Assembly (NCBI GenBank): GCA_937898205.1
Contig: CALEJC010000173.1
Coordinates: 1-14,368 of the forward strand
Source: an uncultured Bacteroidales bacterium
Lineage (GTDB): Bacteria; Bacteroidota; Bacteroidia; Bacteroidales; UBA932
DNA length: 14,368 nucleotides
Direction: 5' to 3'
The notes under the pieces are model-generated. The model searched no databases. It was not told the DNA's origin and was given only the letters and a program-made list of their open reading frames with translations. Positions 1-6,462 of this stretch are shown here, one piece after another. How positions within the stretch are numbered: position 1 is the first letter of the stretch; every line of letters starts with the position of its first letter. The translations under genes were made by a program, and so were the position numbers.

Positions 1-223
1 CCATACCAAAGAGACTCTGCTGTGCATTCTGACGCTCCATCTGCACGCGCTGACCATAGCGTACGAGCATGTCGAGAAAGACGATGCCATTGGTGTCAAT
101 AGCAAAGAAGCGTGAGCGGTTGAAGTCGATGAGTGAGTCGAAGCCACCTGCCAACGCAATGCTCTCCAAACACTTGCGGTTGACTACAGCAAAGTTGGTG
201 CGCTCCACAAAGTCGAATATATC
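1..223 (-). other. DNA polymerase III alpha subunit (DnaE)-like segment joined to the methyltransferase
   Basis: The last ~75 residues of the left-edge reading frame match the part of DnaE that follows the polymerase fingers, in the helix-hairpin-helix region. Recognisable elements are DIFDFVERTNF, VVNRKCLES, LAGGFDS and, further on, LVRYGQ and QQSLFG; E. coli DnaE has DLFDFCARTD, LNRRVLEKL, GAFDRLG and QADMFG in the same order. DnaE copies the chromosome, is about 1,100-1,250 residues long, and is never fused to a tRNA methyltransferase as far as I know. All seven Arg codons here are CGC or CGT, whereas the methyltransferase part mostly uses AGG, AGA and CGG, so the two parts probably have different origins. 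The junction lies somewhere in 200-232. The DnaE assignment is made from memory of the family. Confidence 0.7.
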
Positions 224-679
224 CCTATAAGAAAGACCGTCTGAAGTATGTCTGGCCGTGCTTTTCCTTTCATCTGGCGCTGTCAAGGAATCCTCGAAAT
301 AAGGAGGATTGGAAAAGATAAGGTCATACTTTCCCGATTCCGTTCCGATGAAATCCTGGAGCGAAAGATTCCGAGCCCTCAGGCATTCCGACCATTGCGA
401 TGCCTCGAAATTTGCTGCAGCTTCTGTTGCCGACGACTCATCTATGTCAATAGCGTCTATGATGAACAAGCCTGTCTCTCCTTCATGACATGGCTTCAGA
501 TCAGACATCCTCTGAGCCGCCATCAACGCGATCGTCCCGGTTCCGGTACCCACATCAAGGAGCCTCCTGTCTGACGCCTTCATGGTCATGGCAGCCCCCA
601 GCAGAACGCCGTCGGTATTCACCTTCATAGCGCTGCGTTCATTGACCACCTTGAATCTCTTGAACCGGAAGACACTCAT
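1..679 (-). CDS. TrmN6-like tRNA (adenine-N6)-methyltransferase, N-terminal part, running in frame into a DnaE-like segment; runs off the left edge
   Basis: Reading leftward from the ATG at 677-679, the first ~152 codons encode a class I SAM-dependent methyltransferase. The SAM-binding motif LDVGTGTG is at residues 41-48 and the N6-adenine catalytic motif NPPY at 124-127. The start aligns with the complete paralogue at 2245-2943 (both begin with a short F-R-F-K segment). The family (COG4123, YfiC/TrmN6) methylates A37 of tRNA1-Val. This copy has about ten extra residues after the motif I region compared with its paralogue. It lies 33 bases downstream of a lolD copy on the same strand, probably in one transcript. 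After residue ~152 the frame stays open but the protein becomes DnaE-like, so the methyltransferase C-terminal third is missing. Family assignment is firm; the exact tRNA substrate is inferred. The gene as read here is probably not a functional protein. Confidence 0.75.
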   Translation of the reverse strand, partial: MSVFRFKRFKVVNERSAMKVNTDGVLLGAAMTMKASDRRLLDVGTGTGTIALMAAQRMSDLKPCHEGETGLFIIDAIDIDESSATEAAANFEASQWSECLRARNLSLQDFIGTESGKYDLIFSNPPYFEDSLTAPDERKSTARHTSDGLSYRDIFDFVERTNFAVVNRKCLESIALAGGFDSLIDFNRSRFFAIDTNGIVFLDMLVRYGQRVQMERQNAQQSLFGM

Positions 680-712
680 AAAACACTGATTCTCAATAGA
701 CTAAACCCTTTG

Positions 713-1369
713 TTACAAACCAGAAAACTGTCCGTCCACCATATAAAGGGATCTGTCACACATCTCCGCCAATTCCGGATCATGAGTGACGATGACTATA
801 GTCTGGCCATACCTGTCCCGAAGGGAAAAGAAAAGTTCATGAAGCTCTTTTTTCGTCTTGGAATCAAGATTTCCGGAAGGCTCGTCCGCGAAAAGGACAG
901 ACGGATTATTGATGAGGGCTCTCGCTATCGCAACTCTCTGCTGCTCGCCTCCGGAAAGCTCGGACGGCTTGTGATGGAAACGTTCTGCAAGCCCGAGATC
1001 TGATAGAAGCGCCTTGGCTGCAGACTCGGAATCTGACTTCGATCGTCCGGCTATGAATGCGGGAATCATGACATTTTCCAAAGCCGTGAATTCCGGAAGC
1101 AGATGATGGAACTGGAACACGAAACCGATCTTCTTGTTTCTGAACTCCGCCATTGCCTTGCTCCCGAGACTCAGAACATCGACTCCGTCTATCACGAGCG
1201 AGCCCGAATCCGGAGTTGAGAGAGTACCCAGAATCTGCAGCAAGGTTGATTTTCCTGCACCGGACGCTCCCATGATCGAAACAACTTCCGATTTCTTCAC
1301 ATCAAAACTCACACCCTTCAGAACCTTCAATGCCCCGAACGACTTTTCTATTCCTGTAGCCTGTATCAT
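713..1369 (-). CDS. lolD: LolD-type ABC transporter ATP-binding protein, copy 1
   Basis: A 218-residue ABC ATPase with every core motif: Walker A GASGAGKST at residues 34-42, signature LSGGEQ at 138-143, Walker B VLFADEP at 158-164 and H-loop His at about 196. The segment HLLPEFTALENVMIP is a hallmark of LolD, the ATPase of the LolCDE complex that extracts outer-membrane lipoproteins from the inner membrane. By eye about two-thirds of its residues match the second copy at 1614-2261. It has its own strong promoter (1393-1423) and is followed on the same strand by a methyltransferase gene 33 bases on. No permease (LolC/E) gene is nearby, which is common in Bacteroidota. A MacB-type exporter ATPase is possible because the families are close, but the FTALEN motif favours LolD. 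Confidence 0.88.
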   Translation of the reverse strand: MIQATGIEKSFGALKVLKGVSFDVKKSEVVSIMGASGAGKSTLLQILGTLSTPDSGSLVIDGVDVLSLGSKAMAEFRNKKIGFVFQFHHLLPEFTALENVMIPAFIAGRSKSDSESAAKALLSDLGLAERFHHKPSELSGGEQQRVAIARALINNPSVLFADEPSGNLDSKTKKELHELFFSLRDRYGQTIVIVTHDPELAEMCDRSLYMVDGQFSGL

Positions 1370-1392
1370 ATATATTCCAAGTCATTAAAATC

Positions 1393-1423
1393 CAAAGTTA
1401 GGGAATCGGACGCAAAAAACAAA
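1393..1423 (-). promoter_or_regulatory. Bacteroidota-type promoter of lolD copy 1
   Basis: On the minus strand a -33 TTTG (complement of 1420-1423) is separated by exactly 19 bases from a -7 TAACTTTG (complement of 1393-1400). This matches the Bacteroidota primary sigma consensus. The predicted start of transcription is about 15 bases before the lolD start codon, giving a very short leader. The -33 box lies inside the T-tract of the upstream tRNA terminator. Confidence 0.7.
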
Positions 1424-1445
1424 AGGCTGATCCGAAGATCAGCCT
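1410..1445 (-). terminator. Rho-independent terminator of tRNA-Pro
   Basis: A perfect 9-bp stem (1424-1432 with 1437-1445) closes a CGAA tetraloop (read on the plus strand). On the minus strand it is followed by a T-rich run (complement of 1413-1423). It begins 7 bases after the tRNA 3' end and separates the tRNA from lolD copy 1. Confidence 0.8.
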
Positions 1446-1452
1446 CAATATG

Positions 1453-1526
1453 TCGGGGTACTGTGACTCGAACACAGGACCCTCTGGTCCCAAACCAGAT
1501 GCGCTAGCCAACTGCGCCACACCCCG
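1453..1526 (-). tRNA. tRNA-Pro (anticodon UGG)
   Basis: A 74-base cloverleaf reads off the minus strand. The acceptor stem is CGGGGTG with TACCCCG (G-U at the last pair) and the discriminator is A. The D arm is GCGC/GCGC, the anticodon stem is TCTGG/CCAGA around the loop TTTGGGA with TGG as anticodon, and the T stem is CTGTG/CACAG around TTCGAGT. CCA is not encoded, so it must be added by the CCA-adding enzyme. UGG can read all four proline codons when modified at the wobble base. It has its own promoter upstream and a strong terminator downstream, so it is a stand-alone transcription unit between the two lolD copies. Confidence 0.95.
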
Positions 1527-1546
1527 AAATCCCTCATTTGGGACTG

Positions 1547-1577
1547 CAAATATACATCACTTTTTTGGTTCTGCAAA
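1547..1577 (-). promoter_or_regulatory. Bacteroidota-type promoter of tRNA-Pro
   Basis: On the minus strand a -33 TTTG (complement of 1574-1577), a 19-base spacer and a -7 TATATTTG (complement of 1547-1554) match the Bacteroidota consensus exactly. The -7 box ends 20 bases upstream of the mature tRNA 5' end, leaving a short 5' leader for RNase P to remove. Confidence 0.75.
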
Positions 1578-1597
1578 TTTTTATTGAAGTTTTTTAT

Positions 1598-1605
1598 TAA
1601 TTTTG
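1598..1605 (+). promoter_or_regulatory. Possible -7 element of lolD copy 2
   Basis: TAATTTTG matches the -7 consensus TAnnTTTG. No TTTG lies at the right distance upstream, so the -33 element is weak or absent. The box ends 8 bases before the preferred ATG at 1614, which would give an almost leaderless mRNA. This promoter would be divergent from that of tRNA-Pro. Confidence 0.35.
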
Positions 1606-1613
1606 GCATTATA

Positions 1614-2261
1614 ATGATACAGGCTCAAGATATTGTAAAGTCCTTCGGGCAAGTTCAAGTCCTCAAAGGGATCAGTTTTTCTGCAGAAAAGGGAAAAATC
1701 ATTGCGATTGTCGGCGCATCCGGTGCCGGTAAGTCTACCCTGCTCCAAATCTTAGGCACCCTCTCCACTCCGGACAGCGGCTCTCTCATTATTGACGGAG
1801 TAGATGTCCTCAAACTCGGCGGGGACAAGCTGTCGGCATTTAGAGGTCAGAAACTTGGGTTTGTTTTTCAAGCCCACCATCTCCTCCCCGAATTCACCGC
1901 GCTGGAAAATGCGATGATGCCGGCACTCATCGCCGGCACTCCGGCAAGAGAAGCAAGGTCCAAAGCAGAAAAACTCCTCACACAACTTGGGCTTCAGGAC
2001 CGCCTGTCACACAAACCGGCAGAACTATCCGGAGGGGAGCAGCAGAGAGTCGCAATCGCCCGCGCTCTCATCAATGACCCGGCAGTGGTCTTTGCAGACG
2101 AGCCCACAGGCAATCTTGACACTGCCACCAAGCAGGAAATCCATAATATCTTTTTTAATCTGCGCGACCAAGGTCAGACGATTGTCCTGGTTACTCATGA
2201 TGAAAACCTGGCGCAGATGTGCGACCGTTGCGTGAGGATGCAAGATGGACGCTTCATTTAG
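1614..2261 (+). CDS. lolD: LolD-type ABC transporter ATP-binding protein, copy 2
   Basis: A 215-residue ABC ATPase of the lipoprotein-releasing LolCDE system. Walker A GASGAGKST is at residues 34-42, signature LSGGEQ at 138-143, Walker B VVFADEP at 158-164 and the H-loop His at 195; the LolD hallmark HHLLPEFTALEN is at 88-99. The reading frame is open from a TTG at 1584, but the ATG at 1614 is preferred because it gives the same MIQA start as copy 1 and leaves out a low-complexity extension. The 3' end overlaps the following methyltransferase by 17 bases, so the two are probably translationally coupled. The overlap, against a 33-base gap in the left pair, shows the two gene pairs have diverged in layout as well as sequence. 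Which copy is the housekeeping LolD cannot be told from the sequence. Confidence 0.9.
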   Translation: MIQAQDIVKSFGQVQVLKGISFSAEKGKIIAIVGASGAGKSTLLQILGTLSTPDSGSLIIDGVDVLKLGGDKLSAFRGQKLGFVFQAHHLLPEFTALENAMMPALIAGTPAREARSKAEKLLTQLGLQDRLSHKPAELSGGEQQRVAIARALINDPAVVFADEPTGNLDTATKQEIHNIFFNLRDQGQTIVLVTHDENLAQMCDRCVRMQDGRFI

Positions 2262-2943
2262 ATTCAAGCAATTTAGCGTGAGCAATGTGCGCTCAGCGCT
2301 CAAAGTGGGCACAGATGCTGTCCTGCTTGGCGCCGCACTCACTTTGCGCCCGGAAGACCGCTGCGCCCTGGACCTCGGCACAGGGACAGGCGTAATCGCG
2401 CTGATGGCTGCACAAAGGGGCCCGCAGCTGCATATCACCGGCATCGACATCGATGAAGCATCCGCGCTTGAGGCTGCAGAAAACTTCGCCAATTCGCCTT
2501 GGGCGGAGAGACTCACCGCACTGCATCAAGATGCCCTCAACTTCCGAGCGGAGCATCGCTTTGATGTGATATTCTCCAACCCTCCCTATTTTGAGAGTTC
2601 GCTGAAAAATCCCGACCGGCGTGAGGCCACGGCCAGGCACAATGACACGCTCTCGCTGAGCAGTATCTGCCGTCTGGCATCCGAGTTTCTGGGCGAGCAT
2701 GGGCGTCTGTCGCTGATCCTTCCTGCAGACACGCTACTTAATCTTCGCAGAATTGCGGCAAGCCGGGGATTGTTTCCATTTAGAATTTTGATGATTCATA
2801 CCACGGAAAAGAAGCCGGCAAAACGAGTGATTGTAGAGTTTTCAAGGCAAAAAACAGAAGTAAAAGAAGAGAAACTTGTGCTTCTGTCTTATGGAGAGAA
2901 AACCGACGAATATATTGAACTAACACAAGAATTTTACCTATAA
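2245..2943 (+). CDS. trmN6: tRNA1(Val) (adenine37-N6)-methyltransferase, TrmN6/YfiC family
   Basis: A complete 232-residue class I methyltransferase. The SAM-binding motif LDLGTGTG begins near residue 42, an acidic DIDE follows beta strand 2, and the catalytic NPPY is at 112-115, the signature of N6-adenine methylation. The family (COG4123) modifies A37 next to the anticodon of tRNA1-Val. Its length agrees with the usual 230-250 residues. The start overlaps lolD copy 2 by 17 bases and the two are probably cotranscribed. The truncated relative at 1-679 follows the other lolD copy in the same order. The exact tRNA substrate in this organism is inferred from the family, not from the sequence. 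Confidence 0.85.
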   Translation: MDASFRFKQFSVSNVRSALKVGTDAVLLGAALTLRPEDRCALDLGTGTGVIALMAAQRGPQLHITGIDIDEASALEAAENFANSPWAERLTALHQDALNFRAEHRFDVIFSNPPYFESSLKNPDRREATARHNDTLSLSSICRLASEFLGEHGRLSLILPADTLLNLRRIAASRGLFPFRILMIHTTEKKPAKRVIVEFSRQKTEVKEEKLVLLSYGEKTDEYIELTQEFYL

Positions 2944-2967
2944 AAACACCAATACACACGCACAGAA

Positions 2968-2981
2968 GCCACATTTGTGGC
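2968..2981. promoter_or_regulatory. Perfect 14-bp palindrome, possible operator
   Basis: GCCACA-TT-TGTGGC is a perfect inverted repeat 25 bases after the methyltransferase stop and 140 bases before the lipid operon. No T-run follows it on the plus strand, so it is not a good intrinsic terminator. Its half-site CCACA recurs three times as direct repeats just downstream, which makes a protein-binding site plausible. Confidence 0.35.
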
Positions 2982-3004
2982 GAAATCGGAAAGATGAGGA
3001 TTTC

Positions 3005-3048
3005 ACCACAGCCTTGTTTTTTACCACAAAAAGGGGGTCTTCACCACA
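3005..3048. repeat. Three direct ACCACA repeats in the leader of the lipid operon
   Basis: ACCACA occurs at 3005-3010, 3023-3028 and 3043-3048, with starts 18 and 20 bases apart; the last two extend to ACCACAAAA. With the palindrome at 2968-2981, five CCACA half-sites fall within 80 bases. The spacing of nearly two helical turns would place the sites on about the same DNA face. The role is unknown; an activator or repressor site for the acyl-CoA synthetase/fab operon is the simplest guess. Confidence 0.4.
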
Positions 3049-3123
3049 AAAGAAAAGCTAGCGCATCTAGATTAAAAATATTGGGGTTAATTTCGCAGCG
3101 TTAAATTTTAAAAATTAAAACAA

Positions 3124-4782
3124 ATGTACAACCTAACCCAAAACGACAATTTCATTCTCCGTTTTGAAAACAGCGTCAAAGAGTGCTGGAACAAAACCGC
3201 GCTTGATGATTATAACGTGTCTAGCATCACTTATGGTCAGCTCGCGGAGGAGATTGAGAAAAACATCCTAGTCTGGAAAGCCGCCGGTCTCAAGCCTGGC
3301 GATAAAGTCACAATCAACGCCAAGAGCAGCGCCGGTTGGGCAAAGATTTTCCTTTCTTCACAGGTTGGCGAGTTTGTATCCGTACAGATCTTCCCGGGCT
3401 TTACAGCAGACGACACAACCAATATGGTCAATCACTCTGAGACCAAAATACTATATACCGAGAAAGCTATATTTGACAACCTCTCCTTTGAGGCCATGCC
3501 AAATATCCTTGCCGCAATTGATATCAAGACCGGCGAGATCCTTGCGTGTCGCGGCAATTTTGCTGAGGTATATGCTCAAAGAGATGAGCTTTTCAAAGCA
3601 GCACATCCGCAGGGATTGACTCCGGAGCAGATCAGCTATCCAAATAGAGACCTCGACTCTCTTGCAGCTATTATGTATACATCAGGATCGACTGGCAATC
3701 CTAAGGGTGTTATGTTGATCAACCGTAACCTGAGTGCCAACATCTACCTCATCCCTCGTCACTTCCCTTATAAGAGAGAAGACAACTATGTGAGCGTACT
3801 TCCTTTTGCACACATCTTCGGAATGGTATATGATATGCTCGCACCTCTTTGCTTTGGTATGCACTTGATCGTGCTCGGTCTTCCACCGGTACCTGCATAC
3901 CTCAAACCAGCGCTTAGAGAGTATAAGCCTCATGTGTTCTTTGCTGTCCCTCTCATCCTCACCAAGCTCATCGAGGACACCATCGGAGAGTTTATCCACA
4001 GCAAGTCAGGCGAAGCAAAACTCGCTGATTACCATAACAATCCTGACTTCTGCGAGGCACTTGCAACAATCTTCATGAAGGCGCTCGGCGGCAACATCGG
4101 CATCTTTGTAACCGGTGGCGCTGCTATCCCTGAGCACTTTGAGAGACTCTTTGTAGAGATCCTCAAACTCCCGTTTGTCACAGGATATGGCATGACAGAA
4201 GCAGCTCCTACAATCTGCCTCGGTCACAAGGAGACCTACAAAGTCAAGGAGTGTGGTGAGTACATCGAAGAGTGTGTGGACCTCAAGATTGACTCTGACG
4301 ATCCTGAGAACATCCCCGGAGAAATCCTGATCAAGGGTCATGTCCTCTTTACAGGATATTATAAAAATGAAGAAGCCACCAAAGCTGCATTTACAGAGGA
4401 TGGTTGGTTCCACACCGGCGACCTTGCTACAATGGACAAGGATCATAGCGTGTTTATCGTAGGCAGAAGCAAAAACATGCTCCTGTCCCCTAACGGTCAG
4501 AACATATACCCTGAGGAGATTGAAGTGGTGCTTAATGCCCTCAACGGCGTTGCAGAGTCTCTTGTGATCTCTCGTCACGACAAACTCGTCGCACTCATCG
4601 TTCCGGATCATAACAAGCTTGGCGACATCGATGCCGCAAGTCTTAGAAGGATCATGGATGCCAACATCGTGGCCCTCAACAAGAAACTCCCTAACTACTC
4701 TCAGGTCAGCTCCTACGAGTTGAAGTTTGAAAGCTTCGCCAAGACTCCAAAGGGAAGCATTAGACGATTTATGTATGAGTAA
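3124..4782 (+). CDS. Long-chain fatty acid CoA (or ACP) ligase, AMP-binding family
   Basis: A 552-residue adenylate-forming enzyme. It activates a fatty acid with ATP to acyl-AMP and passes it to CoA or a carrier protein. The phosphate-binding loop YTSGSTGNPKG is at residues 185-195, YGMTEA at 355-360 and the adenosine-binding TGD at 431-433. The hinge region begins with GRSKNMLL at 447 and continues to YPEEIE at 462-467. The C-terminal catalytic lysine is probably K543 in TPKGS. All core motifs are intact and the length is normal for long-chain acyl-CoA synthetases. It is the first gene of a four-gene operon; its stop overlaps the FabF start. A weak -7-like TAATTTCG lies at 3088-3095 with no matching -33 box. 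Whether the acceptor is CoA or ACP cannot be decided; the fab neighbours make acyl-ACP synthesis a fair alternative. Confidence 0.87.
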   Translation: MYNLTQNDNFILRFENSVKECWNKTALDDYNVSSITYGQLAEEIEKNILVWKAAGLKPGDKVTINAKSSAGWAKIFLSSQVGEFVSVQIFPGFTADDTTNMVNHSETKILYTEKAIFDNLSFEAMPNILAAIDIKTGEILACRGNFAEVYAQRDELFKAAHPQGLTPEQISYPNRDLDSLAAIMYTSGSTGNPKGVMLINRNLSANIYLIPRHFPYKREDNYVSVLPFAHIFGMVYDMLAPLCFGMHLIVLGLPPVPAYLKPALREYKPHVFFAVPLILTKLIEDTIGEFIHSKSGEAKLADYHNNPDFCEALATIFMKALGGNIGIFVTGGAAIPEHFERLFVEILKLPFVTGYGMTEAAPTICLGHKETYKVKECGEYIEECVDLKIDSDDPENIPGEILIKGHVLFTGYYKNEEATKAAFTEDGWFHTGDLATMDKDHSVFIVGRSKNMLLSPNGQNIYPEEIEVVLNALNGVAESLVISRHDKLVALIVPDHNKLGDIDAASLRRIMDANIVALNKKLPNYSQVSSYELKFESFAKTPKGSIRRFMYE

Positions 4783-6016
4783 AAGAGTTGTAATCACAGG
4801 AACAGGTATCATCTCCCCGGTAGGTCTCAATACAGAGACCTTCTGGGAGAGCCTCATAAACGGCAGATGCGGAATCACAAGACTTGAAGGTTTTGAGGAC
4901 TACAATCTGCCTATAAAAGTAGCGGGAAGAGTCAAGGACTTTGACCCGGTCAAGCTAGGACTCAGCGCCCCCGAGAAACGCAGAAACGATCTCTATAGCC
5001 TGTTTGCACTTGCAGCTGCAGCCGAGGCGATGTCATCAAGCGGCATCGTTTCGGGGGAGAATGTGGCTCCTGAGAGATTTTGCGTATACCTTGGCTCGGG
5101 CATCGGAGGCATCAACACCCTCGTCAACCAGACAAAACTGATGTTTGACGAAGGCGCAGACAGGATTTCTCCGCTTTTTGTCCCAATGATGATTCCAAAC
5201 ATCGCAGGAGGCAATATTGCCATCAAGTACAATGCTCAGGGCGCCTGCCTCACTCACGTGTCGGCATGTGCAACAGGCACCAATTCGATTGGCGAAGCCT
5301 ATCTTGCGATCAAATATGGTCGTGCAGACGCAATCCTCACCGGCGGAAGCGAAGCTGCTGTCACTCCTGTGGCAATCGGCGGCTTTGCCAATGCAAAAGC
5401 TCTCACGACAGAAGCAGATCCTAGCCTCGCATGCCTGCCTTTTGACGAGCGCAGAGGCGGATTTGTAATGGCTGAAGGCGCAGCAGTGATGATGCTTGAA
5501 GAGTATGAACATGCTGTGGCGCGTGGCGCGAATATCATCGCAGAAGTGTGCGGCTATGGTTGCACTTGCGACGCATACCACTACACAGCCCCTCGTGCTG
5601 ACGGCATCCCTGCAGCTAAAGCTATCAGCATGGCTCTCGAAGAAGCCGGATACAAGGAAGGAGAAAATCTTTATATCAATGCCCATGGCACCGGCACTCA
5701 GCTCAATGATGTTGCAGAAACAAAGGCGGTTAAGCTTGCGCTCGGAGAGGCAGATGCCCACAGAGCAAATATCAGCTCGACAAAGAGCATGACCGGACAC
5801 ATGTTTGGTGCAACAGGAGCAGCTGAGCTCGTGGCCAGTGCCCTCGCCTTGAAAGAAGGGATCGTCCCTCCGACAATCGGCCTTACTAAACCTGACCAGG
5901 AGTGTGATTTGAACTACACTCCACTTACTGCCATAAAACGCGATCTGGATATTGCTCTATCCAACTCGCTTGGCTTTGGAGGACACAATGTATGTGTCGC
6001 TCTCAGACGTGTTTAA
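4775..6016 (+). CDS. fabF: Beta-ketoacyl-ACP synthase II (FabF family)
   Basis: A 413-residue condensing enzyme that extends an acyl-ACP by two carbons from malonyl-ACP with loss of CO2. The Cys-His-His triad is complete: C165 in SACATGTN, H304 in NAHGTGT and H342 in TGHMFGATG. The C-terminal GFGGHN loop is also present. The frame is open from 4727, but the ATG at 4775 is preferred because it begins MSKRVVITGTG, the usual FabF start, and overlaps the preceding stop (ATGAGTAA). The overlap suggests translational coupling to the acyl ligase. FabZ-type and FabI-type genes follow at once. FabF standing beside a ligase, without acpP or fabG, suggests a second or specialised fatty-acid elongation unit, but a housekeeping role is possible. 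Confidence 0.92.
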   Translation: MSKRVVITGTGIISPVGLNTETFWESLINGRCGITRLEGFEDYNLPIKVAGRVKDFDPVKLGLSAPEKRRNDLYSLFALAAAAEAMSSSGIVSGENVAPERFCVYLGSGIGGINTLVNQTKLMFDEGADRISPLFVPMMIPNIAGGNIAIKYNAQGACLTHVSACATGTNSIGEAYLAIKYGRADAILTGGSEAAVTPVAIGGFANAKALTTEADPSLACLPFDERRGGFVMAEGAAVMMLEEYEHAVARGANIIAEVCGYGCTCDAYHYTAPRADGIPAAKAISMALEEAGYKEGENLYINAHGTGTQLNDVAETKAVKLALGEADAHRANISSTKSMTGHMFGATGAAELVASALALKEGIVPPTIGLTKPDQECDLNYTPLTAIKRDLDIALSNSLGFGGHNVCVALRRV

Positions 6017-6025
6017 CTAAACCAA

Positions 6026-6460
6026 ATGACAAGAGAAGAAATTAAAAATCTCATCCCGCACAGAGAGCCGATGCTCCTTGTTGACGAGGCTGAGAAGGTA
6101 GGAGATACTGTATTCTCCAAGTATACCATCCGTGAAGATGAGTTCTTCACGCAAGGACATTTCCCTGGATACCCTGTAGTACCAGGCGTAGTGCTTTGTG
6201 AGATCATGGCTCAAGGTAGCGCGCTTCTCGTCCCTGAGGAGATCCTCACAAACGGTCTCAGCTTCTATGCTGGACTTGATAACATCAAATTTAAGCACTC
6301 TGTCTTCCCCGGAGACACAGTGTGTGTTGAGTCAACGCTTGTAGCACAGAAAGGTCCGCTCATTATTGTGGAAGCCAAGGCTACAGTCAACGAAAAACTT
6401 TGTTGTAAAGGTAAACTCAGCTTTATGGTTGTACCAAAAGCCGATATAGAAAAGAAATAG
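6026..6460 (+). CDS. fabZ: 3-hydroxyacyl-ACP dehydratase (FabZ family)
   Basis: A 144-residue single hot-dog-fold protein that removes water from 3-hydroxyacyl-ACP to give trans-2-enoyl-ACP. The N-terminal IPHREPMLLVDEA matches the FabZ family start. The active-site motif GHFPGYPVVPG carries the catalytic H45 and the helix after it supplies E59. Length agrees with FabZ (140-150 residues). It starts 9 bases after the fabF stop and ends 2 bases before the FabI start, so all are likely on one mRNA. In Bacteroidota FabZ is often fused to LpxC; here it stands alone within a lipid operon, so it may be a second copy. That last point is inference. Confidence 0.9.
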   Translation: MTREEIKNLIPHREPMLLVDEAEKVGDTVFSKYTIREDEFFTQGHFPGYPVVPGVVLCEIMAQGSALLVPEEILTNGLSFYAGLDNIKFKHSVFPGDTVCVESTLVAQKGPLIIVEAKATVNEKLCCKGKLSFMVVPKADIEKK

Positions 6461-6462
6461 CC

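Noticed and set aside
248..574. Plus-strand open frame opposite the left methyltransferase
   Set aside because: The opposite strand carries the GTGTG and NPPY motifs; this frame has none.
710..1003. Plus-strand open frame opposite lolD copy 1
   Set aside because: It is the complement of the LolD signature and Walker B region.
1584..1613. TTG start giving lolD copy 2 ten extra residues
   Set aside because: The ATG at 1614 gives the same N-terminus as copy 1, and the extension overlaps the likely -7 element.
2025..2700. Minus-strand open frames across lolD copy 2 and trmN6
   Set aside because: They are antisense to two well-supported genes and show no motifs.
2968..2981. The palindrome as an intrinsic terminator of the lolD-trmN6 unit
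   Set aside because: The stem is only 6 bp with a 2-base centre and no T-run follows it.
3005..3048. The ACCACA repeats as a CRISPR-like array
   Set aside because: The repeat unit is only 6-9 bases and the spacers about 12-14; there are no cas genes.
4006..4878. A 290-codon open frame on the minus strand opposite the acyl ligase
   Set aside because: It lies antisense to a ligase whose catalytic motifs are intact, and its translation is rich in Cys, His and Val with no family features.
5036..5800. A 254-codon open frame on the minus strand opposite fabF
   Set aside because: It mirrors the coding strand of a clear FabF and its Cys/Ser/His-rich translation looks like no protein family.
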